Assembly: GCF_004339745.1 (NCBI RefSeq)
Contig: NZ_SMGP01000001.1
Location: forward strand, 4,402,001 to 4,466,000
DNA from: Paraburkholderia sp. BL9I2N2
Lineage (GTDB): Bacteria > Pseudomonadota > Gammaproteobacteria > Burkholderiales > Burkholderiaceae
Length of the DNA: 64,000 nt
Direction of reading: 5' to 3'
A model generated the notes under the pieces. That model did not search any database. It was not told where the DNA came from and worked only from the letters and a program-made list of their open reading frames with translations. The position numbers and the translations under genes were made by a program. This document shows, in pieces, positions 43,777 through 53,060 of the stretch. The first letter of the stretch is position 1. The number at the start of each line of letters is the position of its first letter.

Positions 43777-46713
43777 TTACTCGTAGTCGGCGATCGGCAC
43801 GCAGGAGCAGAACAGGTTGCGGTCGCCGTACACGTTGTCCGCGCGGCCGACCGGTGGCCAGTACTTTTTCGCGATCAGCGTGGGCAGCGGATACGCCGCG
43901 GTTTCGCGCGCATACGCGTGCTTCCAGTCATTCGCGATGACCACCGCTGCCGTGTGCGGCGCGTGCTTCAGCGGATTGTCTTCGCGGTCCGAGCGGCCTT
44001 CTTCGACGGCGCGGATTTCCTCGCGGATCGCGATCATCGCTTCGATGAAACGGTCGAGTTCTTCCTTCGATTCCGATTCGGTCGGCTCGACCATCAGCGT
44101 GCCCGGCACCGGGAAGCTCATCGTCGGCGCGTGGAAGCCGTAGTCGGCGAGACGCTTGGCGACGTCGTCCACGGTGATGCCGCTGGTTTCCTTGATCGGA
44201 CGCAGATCGAGAATGCATTCGTGCGCGACCAGTCCGCCCGGGCCCGAATACAGCACCGGATAATGCGGCGCGAGTTTCTTCGCGACGTAGTTCGCGTTGA
44301 GGATCGCGGTTTCGGTCGCGGCGGTGAGATTCTTCGCGCCCATCATCGCGATATACATCCACGAGATCGGCAGGATCGACGCCGAACCGTACGGTGCGCC
44401 CGACACCGCGCCAATGCCGTTCGGCGCGCGTTCATAGCCCGACGAAATCTGGTTCGGCAGGAACTGCGCGAGATGCGCGCCGACCGCGACCGGCCCGACG
44501 CCCGGTCCGCCGCCGCCGTGCGGAATGCAGAAGGTCTTGTGCAGGTTCAAGTGCGAGACGTCGCCGCCGAACTGGCCCGGCGCGGTCAGGCCGACCATCG
44601 CATTCATGTTCGCGCCGTCCACATACACCTGGCCGCCGTGCGCATGCACGATCTCGCAGATTTCACGCACGTTCTGCTCGAACACGCCATGCGTGGACGG
44701 ATACGTGATCATGATCGCCGCGAGTTTGTCGGCGTGCTGATCGGCCTTCTTCTGCAGGTCTTCGATATCGACGTTGCCTTGCGCGTCGCACGCCACCACG
44801 ACCACCTGCATGCCGGCCATCTGCGCCGACGCCGGGTTCGTGCCGTGCGCCGAAGCGGGAATCAGGCAGACATTGCGATGCGCTTCGCCGCGCGACGCGT
44901 GATACGCGTGAATGATCAACAGGCCGGCGTATTCGCCTTGCGAGCCGGCGTTCGGCTGCAGTGACACGGCAGCGTAACCGGTGGCCGCGACCAGCATCTC
45001 TTCGAGCTGATCGATCATTTCGCGGTAGCCGACGGTTTGCTCAGCCGGCGCGAACGGATGGATCTGGCCGAATTCAGGCCACGTGACCGGCAGCATTTCC
45101 GAGGTCGCGTTCAGCTTCATCGTGCACGAGCCGAGCGGGATCATCGAACGGTCGAGCGCGAGGTCCTTGTCCGACAGGCTGCGCAGATAGCGCAGCATTT
45201 CCGTTTCCGAATGATGACGGTTGAACACATGGTGCGTGAGGTACGCGCTGGTGCGTTCGAGCGCGGCGGGGACCGACGCCGTGTTCGACGCGGCAAGCTT
45301 TTCGTCGAGCGTGTCGACTTGCGGCACGTCTTTCGCGCCCGCGGCTTGCGCGAACACTTCGAGCAGATCGGCCAGATCGCGGCGCGTGGTGGTTTCGTCG
45401 ATCGACAGGCCGACTTGCGTGTCGCTCACGCGGCGCAGATTGATGCGCTTCGCTTGCGCGGCGTCGTGCAGCGCTTGCGTACGCGCGCCGGATTCGAACG
45501 TGAGCGTGTCGAAGAAGGTTTCGTTGGTGAGCGTGTAGCCGAGCTGCTTCGCGCCTTCCGCCAGCAACGCGGCGATGCGGTTCACGCGCAGCGCGATGGT
45601 CTTCAAACCGTGCGGGCCGTGATAGACGGCGTACATGCTGGCCATGATCGCGAGCAGCGCTTGCGCGGTACACACGTTCGAGGTGGCCTTTTCGCGGCGG
45701 ATATGCTGTTCGCGCGTTTGCAGCGCGAGACGCAATGCGGGGTTGCCTTGCGCGTCGACGGTCACGCCGACGAGACGGCCCGGCATCTGACGCTTGAATT
45801 CGTCGCGCACGGCGAGGTATGCCGCATGCGGGCCGCCGAAGCCGACCGGCACGCCGAAGCGTTGCGTGTTACCGACGGCCACGTCCGCGCCCCATTCGCC
45901 CGGCGGCGTGAGGACGGTCAGCGCGAGCAGGTCGGCGGCGACCACCACGTGGCCGCCCGCTGCATGGATTGCTTCGGTGAGCGCGCGGTAGTCGCGCACG
46001 TCGCCGTTCACGCCCGGGTATTGCAGCAGCACGCCGAACGCGTTCACATTCGCGGCTTGCGCAGCAGGGCCCACTTTCACTTCGATGCCGACCGGCGTGG
46101 CGCGCGTCTTCACCACTTCGATGGTTTGCGGCAGCACGTCGTCGGCCACGTAGAACACGTTCGACTTCGGCTTGCCGATGCGTTGCAGCAGCGTCATCGC
46201 CTCAGCCGCGGCCGTGGCTTCGTCGAGCAGCGACGCATTCGAGATCGCCAGACCCGTCAGGTCGACGATCATCTGCTGGAAGTTCAACAGCGCTTCCAGA
46301 CGGCCTTGCGAGATTTCCGGCTGGTACGGCGTGTACGCGGTGTACCACGCCGGATTTTCCAGCACGTTGCGCAGAATCACCGTCGGCGTGTGCGCGTTGT
46401 AATAGCCCTGCCCGATGTACGAGCGGAACACCTGGTTCTTGTCCGCGAGTTCGCGCAGCGCGGCGAGCGCTTCCGCTTCGCTCTTCGGTTGCGCGAAGGG
46501 GCCGAGCGGCAGCGTTTCGGTGCGGCGGATCGTCTTCGGAATGACGGCGTCGATCAGCGCGGCGCGCGACGCGAAGCCGAGGGCTTCGAGCATCGCGTGC
46601 TGGTCGGCCGCGTCCGGGCCGATGTGCCGTTCGGCGAAGGCGTCATGCACTTCGAGCGCGGCGAGCGAGAGAGGAGTGCGGTTCATCAGACGATCCGGGT
46701 GTTCGAGCTTCAT
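43777..46713 (-). CDS. gcvP: Glycine dehydrogenase (decarboxylating), P protein of the glycine cleavage system
   Basis: GcvP is the PLP enzyme that decarboxylates glycine and passes the aminomethyl group to the lipoyl arm of GcvH. The 978-residue single-chain protein shows FAERHIGPDAADQHAML near its start, YIGQGYYNAHTP and the PLP lysine in LNLHKTFCIPHGGGGPG near residue 730. GGAACACCC precedes the ATG. It is the third gene of the riboswitch-controlled gcvT-gcvH-gcvP unit, 71 bp after gcvH. It is complete, with no signs of decay. Confidence 0.97.
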   Translation of the reverse strand: MKLEHPDRLMNRTPLSLAALEVHDAFAERHIGPDAADQHAMLEALGFASRAALIDAVIPKTIRRTETLPLGPFAQPKSEAEALAALRELADKNQVFRSYIGQGYYNAHTPTVILRNVLENPAWYTAYTPYQPEISQGRLEALLNFQQMIVDLTGLAISNASLLDEATAAAEAMTLLQRIGKPKSNVFYVADDVLPQTIEVVKTRATPVGIEVKVGPAAQAANVNAFGVLLQYPGVNGDVRDYRALTEAIHAAGGHVVVAADLLALTVLTPPGEWGADVAVGNTQRFGVPVGFGGPHAAYLAVRDEFKRQMPGRLVGVTVDAQGNPALRLALQTREQHIRREKATSNVCTAQALLAIMASMYAVYHGPHGLKTIALRVNRIAALLAEGAKQLGYTLTNETFFDTLTFESGARTQALHDAAQAKRINLRRVSDTQVGLSIDETTTRRDLADLLEVFAQAAGAKDVPQVDTLDEKLAASNTASVPAALERTSAYLTHHVFNRHHSETEMLRYLRSLSDKDLALDRSMIPLGSCTMKLNATSEMLPVTWPEFGQIHPFAPAEQTVGYREMIDQLEEMLVAATGYAAVSLQPNAGSQGEYAGLLIIHAYHASRGEAHRNVCLIPASAHGTNPASAQMAGMQVVVVACDAQGNVDIEDLQKKADQHADKLAAIMITYPSTHGVFEQNVREICEIVHAHGGQVYVDGANMNAMVGLTAPGQFGGDVSHLNLHKTFCIPHGGGGPGVGPVAVGAHLAQFLPNQISSGYERAPNGIGAVSGAPYGSASILPISWMYIAMMGAKNLTAATETAILNANYVAKKLAPHYPVLYSGPGGLVAHECILDLRPIKETSGITVDDVAKRLADYGFHAPTMSFPVPGTLMVEPTESESKEELDRFIEAMIAIREEIRAVEEGRSDREDNPLKHAPHTAAVVIANDWKHAYARETAAYPLPTLIAKKYWPPVGRADNVYGDRNLFCSCVPIADYE

Positions 46714-46784
46714 GGGTGTTCCTGGCGGTGCGGCTGTCCGTTCGAAAAGGACGCCGCACCTGTCGGGTTAAACGTAAAGGTGAA

Positions 46785-47165
46785 TCAGGCGCCGATTGAC
46801 TTGGTGTACGCGTCGGCGTCGATCAGACGGTCCTGCGTGGCGTCCGCAGCCGGCTTGATCTTGAAGAGCCAGCTTTCGTACGGCGTGCTGTTGACCGAAT
46901 CAGGCGTGTCGGCCACGGCGGTGTTCGCTTCGATGATTTCGCCCGAAACCGGCGCGTAGATATCGGAAGCGGCTTTCACCGATTCGATCACGGCGACGGT
47001 GTCGCCTGCCGTGACGGTCTTGCCCAGTTCCTGGACTTCGAAGAAGACGATGTCGCCGAGCGCTTCCTGCGCGTGGTCGGTAATGCCGACCGTCAGCGTG
47101 CCGTCCGCTTCGGTGCGGACCCATTCGTGCGATTCGGTGTATTTCAGATCGGCCGGGATGCTCAT
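46785..47165 (-). CDS. gcvH: Glycine cleavage system H protein
   Basis: GcvH shuttles the aminomethyl group on a lipoyl arm between GcvP, GcvT and the L protein. The 126-residue protein has the lipoylation motif VIESVKAASDIYAPVSGE with the modified lysine near residue 63, and starts MSIPADLKYTESHEWVR, a typical H protein start. It lies between gcvT (64 bp away) and gcvP (71 bp away). Confidence 0.97.
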   Translation of the reverse strand: MSIPADLKYTESHEWVRTEADGTLTVGITDHAQEALGDIVFFEVQELGKTVTAGDTVAVIESVKAASDIYAPVSGEIIEANTAVADTPDSVNSTPYESWLFKIKPAADATQDRLIDADAYTKSIGA

Positions 47166-47229
47166 CGGATGCTCCTATGCGGTGTGATTCGGTAGTGACT
47201 TGAAAAAAGTGGACGAACGCGCCGGTTGC

Positions 47230-48348
47230 TTAAACCGCGAGCACTTTGCCATTGCGCACGAACGGCAGTTTTACCACGCTTGCAGGAACGTTTTTGTCAC
47301 GAATCTGAACGTGCACGGTGTCGCCTGGCTGCACGCCCTTCGGCACGCGCGCGAAGGCGATCGATTCCTGCATGGTCGGGGAAAACGTGCCGCTGGTGAT
47401 TTCGCCTTCGCCCTGCGGCGTGACGACTTTCTGATGAGCACGCAGCACGCCTGCCGCCTTGCCGTTGTCCTTCAGCAGAATCAGGCCGACGAACGCGGCC
47501 TGCGAACCGTCCGCTTCCAGCTTGCCTTTGCCGACGAAGTCGCGCGGCGAGGTGAGGTCGACCGTCCAGGCGAGGCCGGCGTCGAGCGGCGAGACGTTGT
47601 CGTCCATATCCTGGCCGTACAGGTTCATGCCGGCTTCGAGGCGCAGCGTGTCGCGCGCGCCGAGACCGGCCGGGCGCACGCCTTGGGCTTGCAATGCGTT
47701 CCACAGCGCTTCGACGTGATCCGCCGGCACGATGATTTCGAAGCCGTCTTCGCCGGTGTAGCCGGTGCGGGCGACGGTCAATTCGCCGAACGGCGTGTTT
47801 TCGATGCGAGCGGCGTTGAAGGGCTTCAAGGCTTCCGTGGCGGCGCGCGCGGCCGGCACGGTTTGCCAGACTTTTTCGCGGGCGTTCGGGCCTTGCACGG
47901 CGACGATCGCGTAGTCGCGGCGCGGCGTGACGGTCAGGCCGAAGCCGCCTTCGGCGTTGAGCTGGCCGAACCAGGCGATGTCTTTATCAGCGGTGCCAGC
48001 GTTCACGACCACGCGGAAGTGATCTTCGCCGAAGTAATAGACGATCAGATCGTCGATCACGCCGCCATTCGCGTTCAGCAGGCAGGAGTACAGTGCGCGG
48101 CCGGGCGTTTGCAGTTTGGCGACATTGTTCGCCAGCGCGTATTCGAAGAAGGCGCGCACGCGCTCGCCGGTGAAATCGACGACGCACATGTGCGAGACGT
48201 CGAACATGCCGGCGTCGGTGCGCACGGCGCGGTGTTCGTCGATTTGCGAGCCGTAATTGACAGGCATGTCCCAGCCGCCGAAATCGACCATGCGGGCATT
48301 GAGCGCACGGTGGGTGGCGTGGAGCGGGGTGTGTTTGAGTTCGGTCAT
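47230..48348 (-). CDS. gcvT: Aminomethyltransferase, T protein of the glycine cleavage system
   Basis: GcvT releases ammonia and moves the methylene group to tetrahydrofolate. The 372-residue protein has VDFGGWDMPVNYGSQIDEH and FDVSHMCVVDFTGE near the start and GYTGEDGFEIIVP in the middle. I take the ATG at 48348. An earlier in-frame ATG at 48384 falls inside the riboswitch terminator stem and adds foreign residues. It is the first gene of the glycine cleavage unit, directly under the tandem glycine riboswitch at 48430-48715. Confidence 0.96.
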   Translation of the reverse strand: MTELKHTPLHATHRALNARMVDFGGWDMPVNYGSQIDEHRAVRTDAGMFDVSHMCVVDFTGERVRAFFEYALANNVAKLQTPGRALYSCLLNANGGVIDDLIVYYFGEDHFRVVVNAGTADKDIAWFGQLNAEGGFGLTVTPRRDYAIVAVQGPNAREKVWQTVPAARAATEALKPFNAARIENTPFGELTVARTGYTGEDGFEIIVPADHVEALWNALQAQGVRPAGLGARDTLRLEAGMNLYGQDMDDNVSPLDAGLAWTVDLTSPRDFVGKGKLEADGSQAAFVGLILLKDNGKAAGVLRAHQKVVTPQGEGEITSGTFSPTMQESIAFARVPKGVQPGDTVHVQIRDKNVPASVVKLPFVRNGKVLAV

Positions 48349-48370
48349 GGGGCCTCGGGCATCTCGCGAA

Positions 48371-48412
48371 ACAAAAAAGGCCATGCGGCGCTACGCCTCG
48401 CGGCCTTCTGGC
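48371..48412 (-). terminator. Terminator stem of the glycine riboswitch expression platform
   Basis: On the minus strand AAGGCCGCG to CGCATGGCCTT can pair, with GGCG/CGCC inside, followed by TTTTTTG. It lies between the second aptamer and gcvT, where a glycine-controlled terminator is expected. Confidence 0.65.
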
Positions 48413-48429
48413 TGCGAGCGTGGTCCTGC

Positions 48430-48715
48430 ATGACCCCTCTGTCCTCGATACCTGAGAGATTGCGCCACCGTGATCACGTTGACGTGCCACGGTGAAACGC
48501 GCGCCCCTTCGGTGGGCAGCTTGCCAGAATCTGCTCGATTAAACGATGCAGACGGCTACTGCCGCTCTCCAGAGTGCGAAAAACGAGTGCCTCGATGTTG
48601 CCTGGACGCGGGTTTTTCGACGCGGTCGGTCCTTTTGCCTGAGAGTTTGCGGGTGTGCCCCTTCGGCGGCGCGGCCTGCGATTTTCAGCGGCCAGCGCGC
48701 TCTCCCGACGCGTGC
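48430..48715 (-). promoter_or_regulatory. Tandem glycine riboswitch upstream of gcvT
   Basis: Read on the minus strand, two aptamers follow each other. The first (about 48712-48624) has GGGAGAGCG, CCGAAGGGGCA and AACTCTCAGGCAAAAGGACCG. The second (about 48576-48432) has TGGAGAGCG, ACCGAAGGGGCGC and ATCTCTCAGGTATCGAGGACAG. These are the conserved core sequences of glycine riboswitches. A terminator stem follows at 48371-48412, so glycine binding probably allows read-through into gcvT, gcvH and gcvP, as in other bacteria. The paired form usually binds glycine with a sharper response. Confidence 0.93.
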
Positions 48716-48798
48716 GGCGAATGTACGCGAGGGCCGGGGGCTTGTCAAATAAAGGCCCGCGAGCGGCGCGGCGGTTGACGCACCGCTCTCGCGCCTGT

Positions 48799-48828
48799 CA
48801 AAAAAAGCGCGGGACGTGATGCCGCGCT
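48799..48828 (-). terminator. Intrinsic terminator of the small lipoprotein gene
   Basis: On the minus strand AGCGCGG and CCGCGCT (48806-48812 with 48822-48828) pair and are followed by a run of seven T. It lies 38 bp after the lipoprotein stop. Confidence 0.75.
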
Positions 48829-48866
48829 CGTGCCGCTTTTGGTGCCTGACCTGACGCGTGGCGCGA

Positions 48867-49217
48867 CTATTCGCCGATGGCGTGCGCCGCGTTGTCCAGT
48901 TCCTGATTCAGCACGCGCTGTTCGTCGCTGGAGAGGCCGCCGCCATGTTGCGCGGCCATGTCGTGCGCTTCCTGACGGATCACGTCGAGGCGATGGTGCA
49001 GCGCGCCGCCTTGGGGCGGCGGGTAATAGCCCTGATTCACGCGGTTGTCGATCCGGCGGCTGAGATTGTCGATGCGGCCGTCGACCTGACGCAGGCGCTG
49101 ATCCGCGATCTGTTGCGGGTTGGGACGAGGCGCCGGCTGGGGTTGAGGCGCCACCACACAGGCGGCGAGGGAACTGAGCAAGGCGCACGCGGCGAGCGCG
49201 CGGATAGTACGGGGCAT
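48867..49217 (-). CDS. Small putative lipoprotein, function unknown
   Basis: The product of 116 residues starts MPRTIRALAACALLSSLAAC, a lipoprotein signal with lipobox LAAC at residues 17-20. After a Pro- and Gln-rich linker (APQPQPAPRPNPQ) comes a helical, charged part: LRQVDGRIDNLSRRIDNRVNQGYY, then HRLDVIRQEAHDM and LNQELDNAAHAIGE (short pieces of it). The spaced hydrophobic residues suggest a coiled coil. GGAGAGTCC precedes the ATG at 49217; a start 18 bp earlier would spoil the signal. It is likely anchored to the outer membrane. No domain is recognised. It has its own terminator. Confidence 0.75.
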   Translation of the reverse strand: MPRTIRALAACALLSSLAACVVAPQPQPAPRPNPQQIADQRLRQVDGRIDNLSRRIDNRVNQGYYPPPQGGALHHRLDVIRQEAHDMAAQHGGGLSSDEQRVLNQELDNAAHAIGE

Positions 49218-49411
49218 GGACTCTCCGGAAGTCATTGTCGTTGTGTGGTGCTACCCGGTCGCAACGGATGACTGCCGGGCCGCGCTGACCGGCAGCGCGG
49301 CCTTATTTGTAACGTTATGTTCCTTTCGAGCTTGTCAGGGTTTGGCCCGCGCGGCGGGGCGGCGAGTGCTGCTTTAGGTACACAAGCCGTTTCGACACGC
49401 AGGCCAAACCG

Positions 49412-50461
49412 TCAGCGAATCCGCTCAAACGGCAGCCGGACGCCTTCTTCCGAACTGCGGGCGGCAAGCTCGATAACCGTCATTACGTCGACGGCGTCCT
49501 GCGCGCTGACGGGGAATTTCACGCCGTGCTGGATGGCGTCGGCCACCGCGATGTAGAACCCGGTGTAGTCGCCATTGCGCGTCGGCAACTCGCGCTCGAC
49601 CTCCTGATCGCCTTCCTGCACGCGCAGCACACCGGCGGCATTGCCGGCGCCGAAACCCTCGTCGCCCGGCCGCAGGCCCGCCTTCAACTGATCTTCCTGC
49701 GTATCGAGGCCGTATTTCATATAGCTGCCGCGCGTGCCGTGGATGGTGAAGCGCGGCGCGACCAGTGCCGTCAACGCGCTGGCGTGCAGCACCACTTCGA
49801 ACTCACCGTAGCCGAGCTGGATATGCACGTAGTCGGGTGCGCCGGCGTCGTCGCGATGCGTGCGCACGGTGGCCGACACGGTTTGCGGCGCGCCGAACAG
49901 GGCCAGCGTCTGGTCGATCAGATGCGGCCCGAGGTCCAGCAGCAAGCCGCCGCCGCGCGACGCTTCCTCGCGCCAACGCTGCCGCACCTCAGGCCGGAAA
50001 CGGTCGAAATGCGATTCGTATTGCGTGATCCGTCCCAATTCGCCGCTCGCGAGCAGGTCGCGCACGGTCAGAAAATCGCCGTCCCAGCGACGGTTGTGAA
50101 ACGGTATGAAGAGTTTGCTCCGGGCGAGCGCGATGTTGGCCAGCGTGTGGGCGTCGGCGGCGTTCAGCGTGACCGGTTTGTCGACCACCACGTGCTTGCC
50201 CGCTTCCAGCGTGCGGCGCGCCAGGTCGAAGTGCGTATCGTTCGGCGTGGCGATCACGATGCAGTCGATTTCTTCGAGCGCCAGCAGCGCGTCGAGGTCG
50301 GCCACCACCTTTGTGTGCGGATAGTCGGCGAGCGCGCGCTCGGGTTGGCTCGTGGCAATGGCCGCGACGCTCGCGCGGCCGCAGTGCTCGATCACCGGCG
50401 CATGGAAGGTCGCGCCGGCGAAACCGTAACCCATCAATCCAATCTTCAGCGATGCGGACAT
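49412..50461 (-). CDS. Gfo/Idh/MocA family NAD(P)-dependent oxidoreductase
   Basis: This 349-residue protein has an N-terminal Rossmann domain (LKIGLMGYGFAGATFHAP, GYGFAG as the nucleotide-binding loop) and the family motif KHVVVDKPVTLNAADA near residue 92, where the lysine is often catalytic. GGLLLDLGPHLIDQTLALFG marks the substrate side. Members oxidise or reduce sugar-, inositol- or biliverdin-like substrates; this one is not identified. AGGAAGACAAGC precedes the ATG at 50461. It is transcribed divergently from rep, with 337 bp between the starts. Confidence 0.85.
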   Translation of the reverse strand: MSASLKIGLMGYGFAGATFHAPVIEHCGRASVAAIATSQPERALADYPHTKVVADLDALLALEEIDCIVIATPNDTHFDLARRTLEAGKHVVVDKPVTLNAADAHTLANIALARSKLFIPFHNRRWDGDFLTVRDLLASGELGRITQYESHFDRFRPEVRQRWREEASRGGGLLLDLGPHLIDQTLALFGAPQTVSATVRTHRDDAGAPDYVHIQLGYGEFEVVLHASALTALVAPRFTIHGTRGSYMKYGLDTQEDQLKAGLRPGDEGFGAGNAAGVLRVQEGDQEVERELPTRNGDYTGFYIAVADAIQHGVKFPVSAQDAVDVMTVIELAARSSEEGVRLPFERIR

Positions 50462-50798
50462 GCTTGTCTTCCTGCAAAATCGGCGCGCCGCTTTGCCACC
50501 GCGGCGACGGCGCGCAACACCGCAATTGTGGCATGTCCTGAAGGTGGACCGGCAGCGTCGTCGGCTCGGCGCATGTTGATTGGATATTGCTTTTATGAGG
50601 CGGGCATCCGGTGCATGCATCCGTGTTAACATCGCTCCTCTCGCGCGAACCGCAGCGGGCCGGAACACCCTCGCACCGCGCAGGGCGCCCGTTCCAGCCG
50701 CCGGGGCCGCGCAGCATGCCCCCGGGCCTTCGGCCGGCAGTCGCCGCGCCGCTACGCCCTCAACCGCCGCTTTCAACCGCATCACCCATCCACAGACG
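50462..50798. other. Divergent gap between the oxidoreductase gene and rep
   Basis: The 337 bp between these divergent starts must hold both promoters, but I see no clear -35/-10 pair. A frame that extends rep upstream to 50580 encodes low-complexity Ala, Arg and Pro sequence and is not convincing. Confidence 0.4.
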
Positions 50799-52889
50799 AT
50801 GTCCGCAGGCCTGAACCCCGCTCAAAATGAAGCGGTCCGTTATCTTGACGGTCCGTGTCTCGTGCTCGCCGGCGCAGGCAGCGGCAAGACGCGTGTGATC
50901 ACGCAGAAGATCGCGCACCTGATCGAGGCCAAGGGCTTCGAGCCACGTCACATCGCCGCTGTCACGTTCACGAACAAGGCCGCATTGGAAATGCGCGAGC
51001 GCGTGGGCAAGCTGCTCGAAGGCAAGACGCTGACCACGCCCGGCAAGGAAGGCCGCAAAGTACCCGTCAATCAGTTGACGGTCTGCACTTTCCACTCGCT
51101 CGGCGTGCAGATTCTGCGGCAGGAAGCGGAGCACGTCGGCCTGAAGCCGCAGTTCTCGATCATGGATTCGGACGACTGCTTCGGCATGATCCAGGAGCAG
51201 GTCGGCTCGACGGACAAGGGCTTTATCCGCAAGATCCAGTCGATCATCTCGCTGTGGAAGAACGGCATGATCATGCCCGAGCAGGCGATCGCGATCGCCG
51301 CGAACGAGGACGAACATCAGGCCGCGATCGTCTACCGCAATTACGTGGCGACGCTGCATGCGTATCAGGCGGTCGATTTCGACGACCTGATCCGTCTACC
51401 CGCCGAACTCTTCGAAAAGAACGAGCAGGTGCGCGACCGCTGGCAGAACAAATTGCGCTATCTGCTGATCGACGAGTATCAGGACACCAATGCCTGCCAG
51501 TACGAACTGGTGAAACTGCTGGCCGGCAAGCGCGCGGCGTTCACGGCGGTTGGCGACGACGATCAGGCGATCTACGGCTGGCGCGGCGCGACGCTAGAGA
51601 ATCTCGGCCAGCTCAGCAAGGATTTTCCGAAGCTGCATCTGATCAAGCTGGAGCAGAACTATCGGTCGACGGTGCGCATTCTGACCGCCGCGAACAACGT
51701 GATCGCGAACAATCCGAAGTTGTTCGAAAAGAAGCTGTGGTCCGAACACGGCATGGGCGACACGATCACCGTCACGCCGTGCAACGACGAAGAGCACGAG
51801 GCCGAGTCCGTGGTGTTTCGCCTGTCGGCACACAAGTTCGAGCGGCGCGCGAATTTCCGCGACTACGCGATCCTGTACCGTGGCAATTTCCAGGCGCGCA
51901 TTTTCGAGCAGGTGTTGCGGCGCGAGCGGATTCCGTATGTGCTGTCCGGCGGCCAATCGTTCTTCGACAAAACCGAGATCAAGGACATCTGCGCTTATCT
52001 GCGCTTGATCGCCAACGCGAACGACGACCCCGCGTTCATCCGCGCGATCACCACACCGCGGCGCGGCGTCGGCAATACGACGCTCGAGGCGCTCGGCTCG
52101 TTCGCGGGCCAGGCCAAGGTGTCGCTATTCGAGGCCGTGTACATGGGCGGCATCGAGGCGCGTCTGTCGCCACGGCAGATCGAACCCATGCGCGTGTTCT
52201 GCGACTTCATGCAGCGCCTCACTGATCGCGCCGAGAAGGATGCCGCCGGCACGCTCCTCGACGAACTAATGGATGCGATCCACTACGAAGCCTATCTGTA
52301 CGATGCGTTCGACGAACGCCAGGCGCAGGCCAAGTGGCAAAACGTGCTGGAGTTCATGGAGTGGCTCAAGCGCAAAGGCACCAAGGCCGAGCCCGCGGGC
52401 GCGGCGAACGACGAAGCCACCGGCTACGACACCGCCGACGGTCTCGGCGACACCGGCAAGAGTCTGCTCGGCCTGATCCAGACCGTGGCGCTGATGTCGA
52501 TGCTCGAAGGCCGCGAGGAAGATCCCGACGCGGTGCGGCTCTCGACGGTGCATGCGTCGAAGGGTTTGGAGTATCCGCACGTGTTTCTGGTGGGCGTCGA
52601 GGAAGGCATCATGCCGCATCGCGGCGGTCCGGACGACGAGCCGATCGACGACGCGCGCATCGAAGAAGAACGCCGGCTGATGTACGTGGCGATCACGCGT
52701 GCGCAACGCAGCCTGCATCTGAACTGGTGCAAGAAGCGCAAGCGTGCGCGTGAAACGGTGGTGTGCGAGCCGTCGCGCTTCATCCCCGAAATGCTGCTCG
52801 ACGATGCCCCGCCGCCGACGCCCGAAGAAGCGCCGATGTCGCCGAAAGACCGGCTCGCGAGTTTGAAGGCGCTGTTGCAGAAGCCTTGA
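50799..52889 (+). CDS. rep: ATP-dependent DNA helicase Rep (UvrD/PcrA superfamily)
   Basis: Rep is a 3'-5' superfamily 1 helicase that clears proteins ahead of replication forks. The 696-residue product starts MSAGLNPAQNEAVRYLDGP, with Walker A LAGAGSGKTRVITQKI, then VTFTNKAALEMRERV, DEYQDTN and AVGDDDQAIYGWRGA. The later motif VRLSTVHASKGLEYPHVFLV and YVAITRAQRSL are intact. I take the ATG at 50799; longer in-frame upstream starts add low-complexity residues. It ends at a bidirectional terminator facing the cytochrome gene. UvrD remains an alternative, though the overall layout and size look like Rep. Confidence 0.9.
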   Translation: MSAGLNPAQNEAVRYLDGPCLVLAGAGSGKTRVITQKIAHLIEAKGFEPRHIAAVTFTNKAALEMRERVGKLLEGKTLTTPGKEGRKVPVNQLTVCTFHSLGVQILRQEAEHVGLKPQFSIMDSDDCFGMIQEQVGSTDKGFIRKIQSIISLWKNGMIMPEQAIAIAANEDEHQAAIVYRNYVATLHAYQAVDFDDLIRLPAELFEKNEQVRDRWQNKLRYLLIDEYQDTNACQYELVKLLAGKRAAFTAVGDDDQAIYGWRGATLENLGQLSKDFPKLHLIKLEQNYRSTVRILTAANNVIANNPKLFEKKLWSEHGMGDTITVTPCNDEEHEAESVVFRLSAHKFERRANFRDYAILYRGNFQARIFEQVLRRERIPYVLSGGQSFFDKTEIKDICAYLRLIANANDDPAFIRAITTPRRGVGNTTLEALGSFAGQAKVSLFEAVYMGGIEARLSPRQIEPMRVFCDFMQRLTDRAEKDAAGTLLDELMDAIHYEAYLYDAFDERQAQAKWQNVLEFMEWLKRKGTKAEPAGAANDEATGYDTADGLGDTGKSLLGLIQTVALMSMLEGREEDPDAVRLSTVHASKGLEYPHVFLVGVEEGIMPHRGGPDDEPIDDARIEEERRLMYVAITRAQRSLHLNWCKKRKRARETVVCEPSRFIPEMLLDDAPPPTPEEAPMSPKDRLASLKALLQKP

Positions 52890-52987
52890 GTGGGCGCTTC
52901 GAAACGTCGAGTGCGCAGCCGCTCGCGGACAGCGCCCAACCTGGCGCATAACGCGAATCTCGTAGGCCTGTCTGTTGGCCGAGATAT

Positions 52988-53029
52988 AAAAAATCCCTGC
53001 GCCGCGTCGCCACGGTGCAGGGATTTTTT
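52988..53029. terminator. Bidirectional terminator between rep and cytochrome c gene
   Basis: AAAAAATCCCTGC at 52988-53000 pairs with GCAGGGATTTTTT at 53017-53029. A-run and T-run on both sides let it end both converging genes. Confidence 0.85.
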
Positions 53030-53060
53030 GTCACGCGGCAAACGCCGCGAGCGGTGCGTC

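Noticed and set aside
50580..50798. N-terminal extension of rep
   Set aside because: The 73 residues are low-complexity Ala/Arg/Pro and do not belong to the helicase fold; the ATG at 50799 gives the family start.
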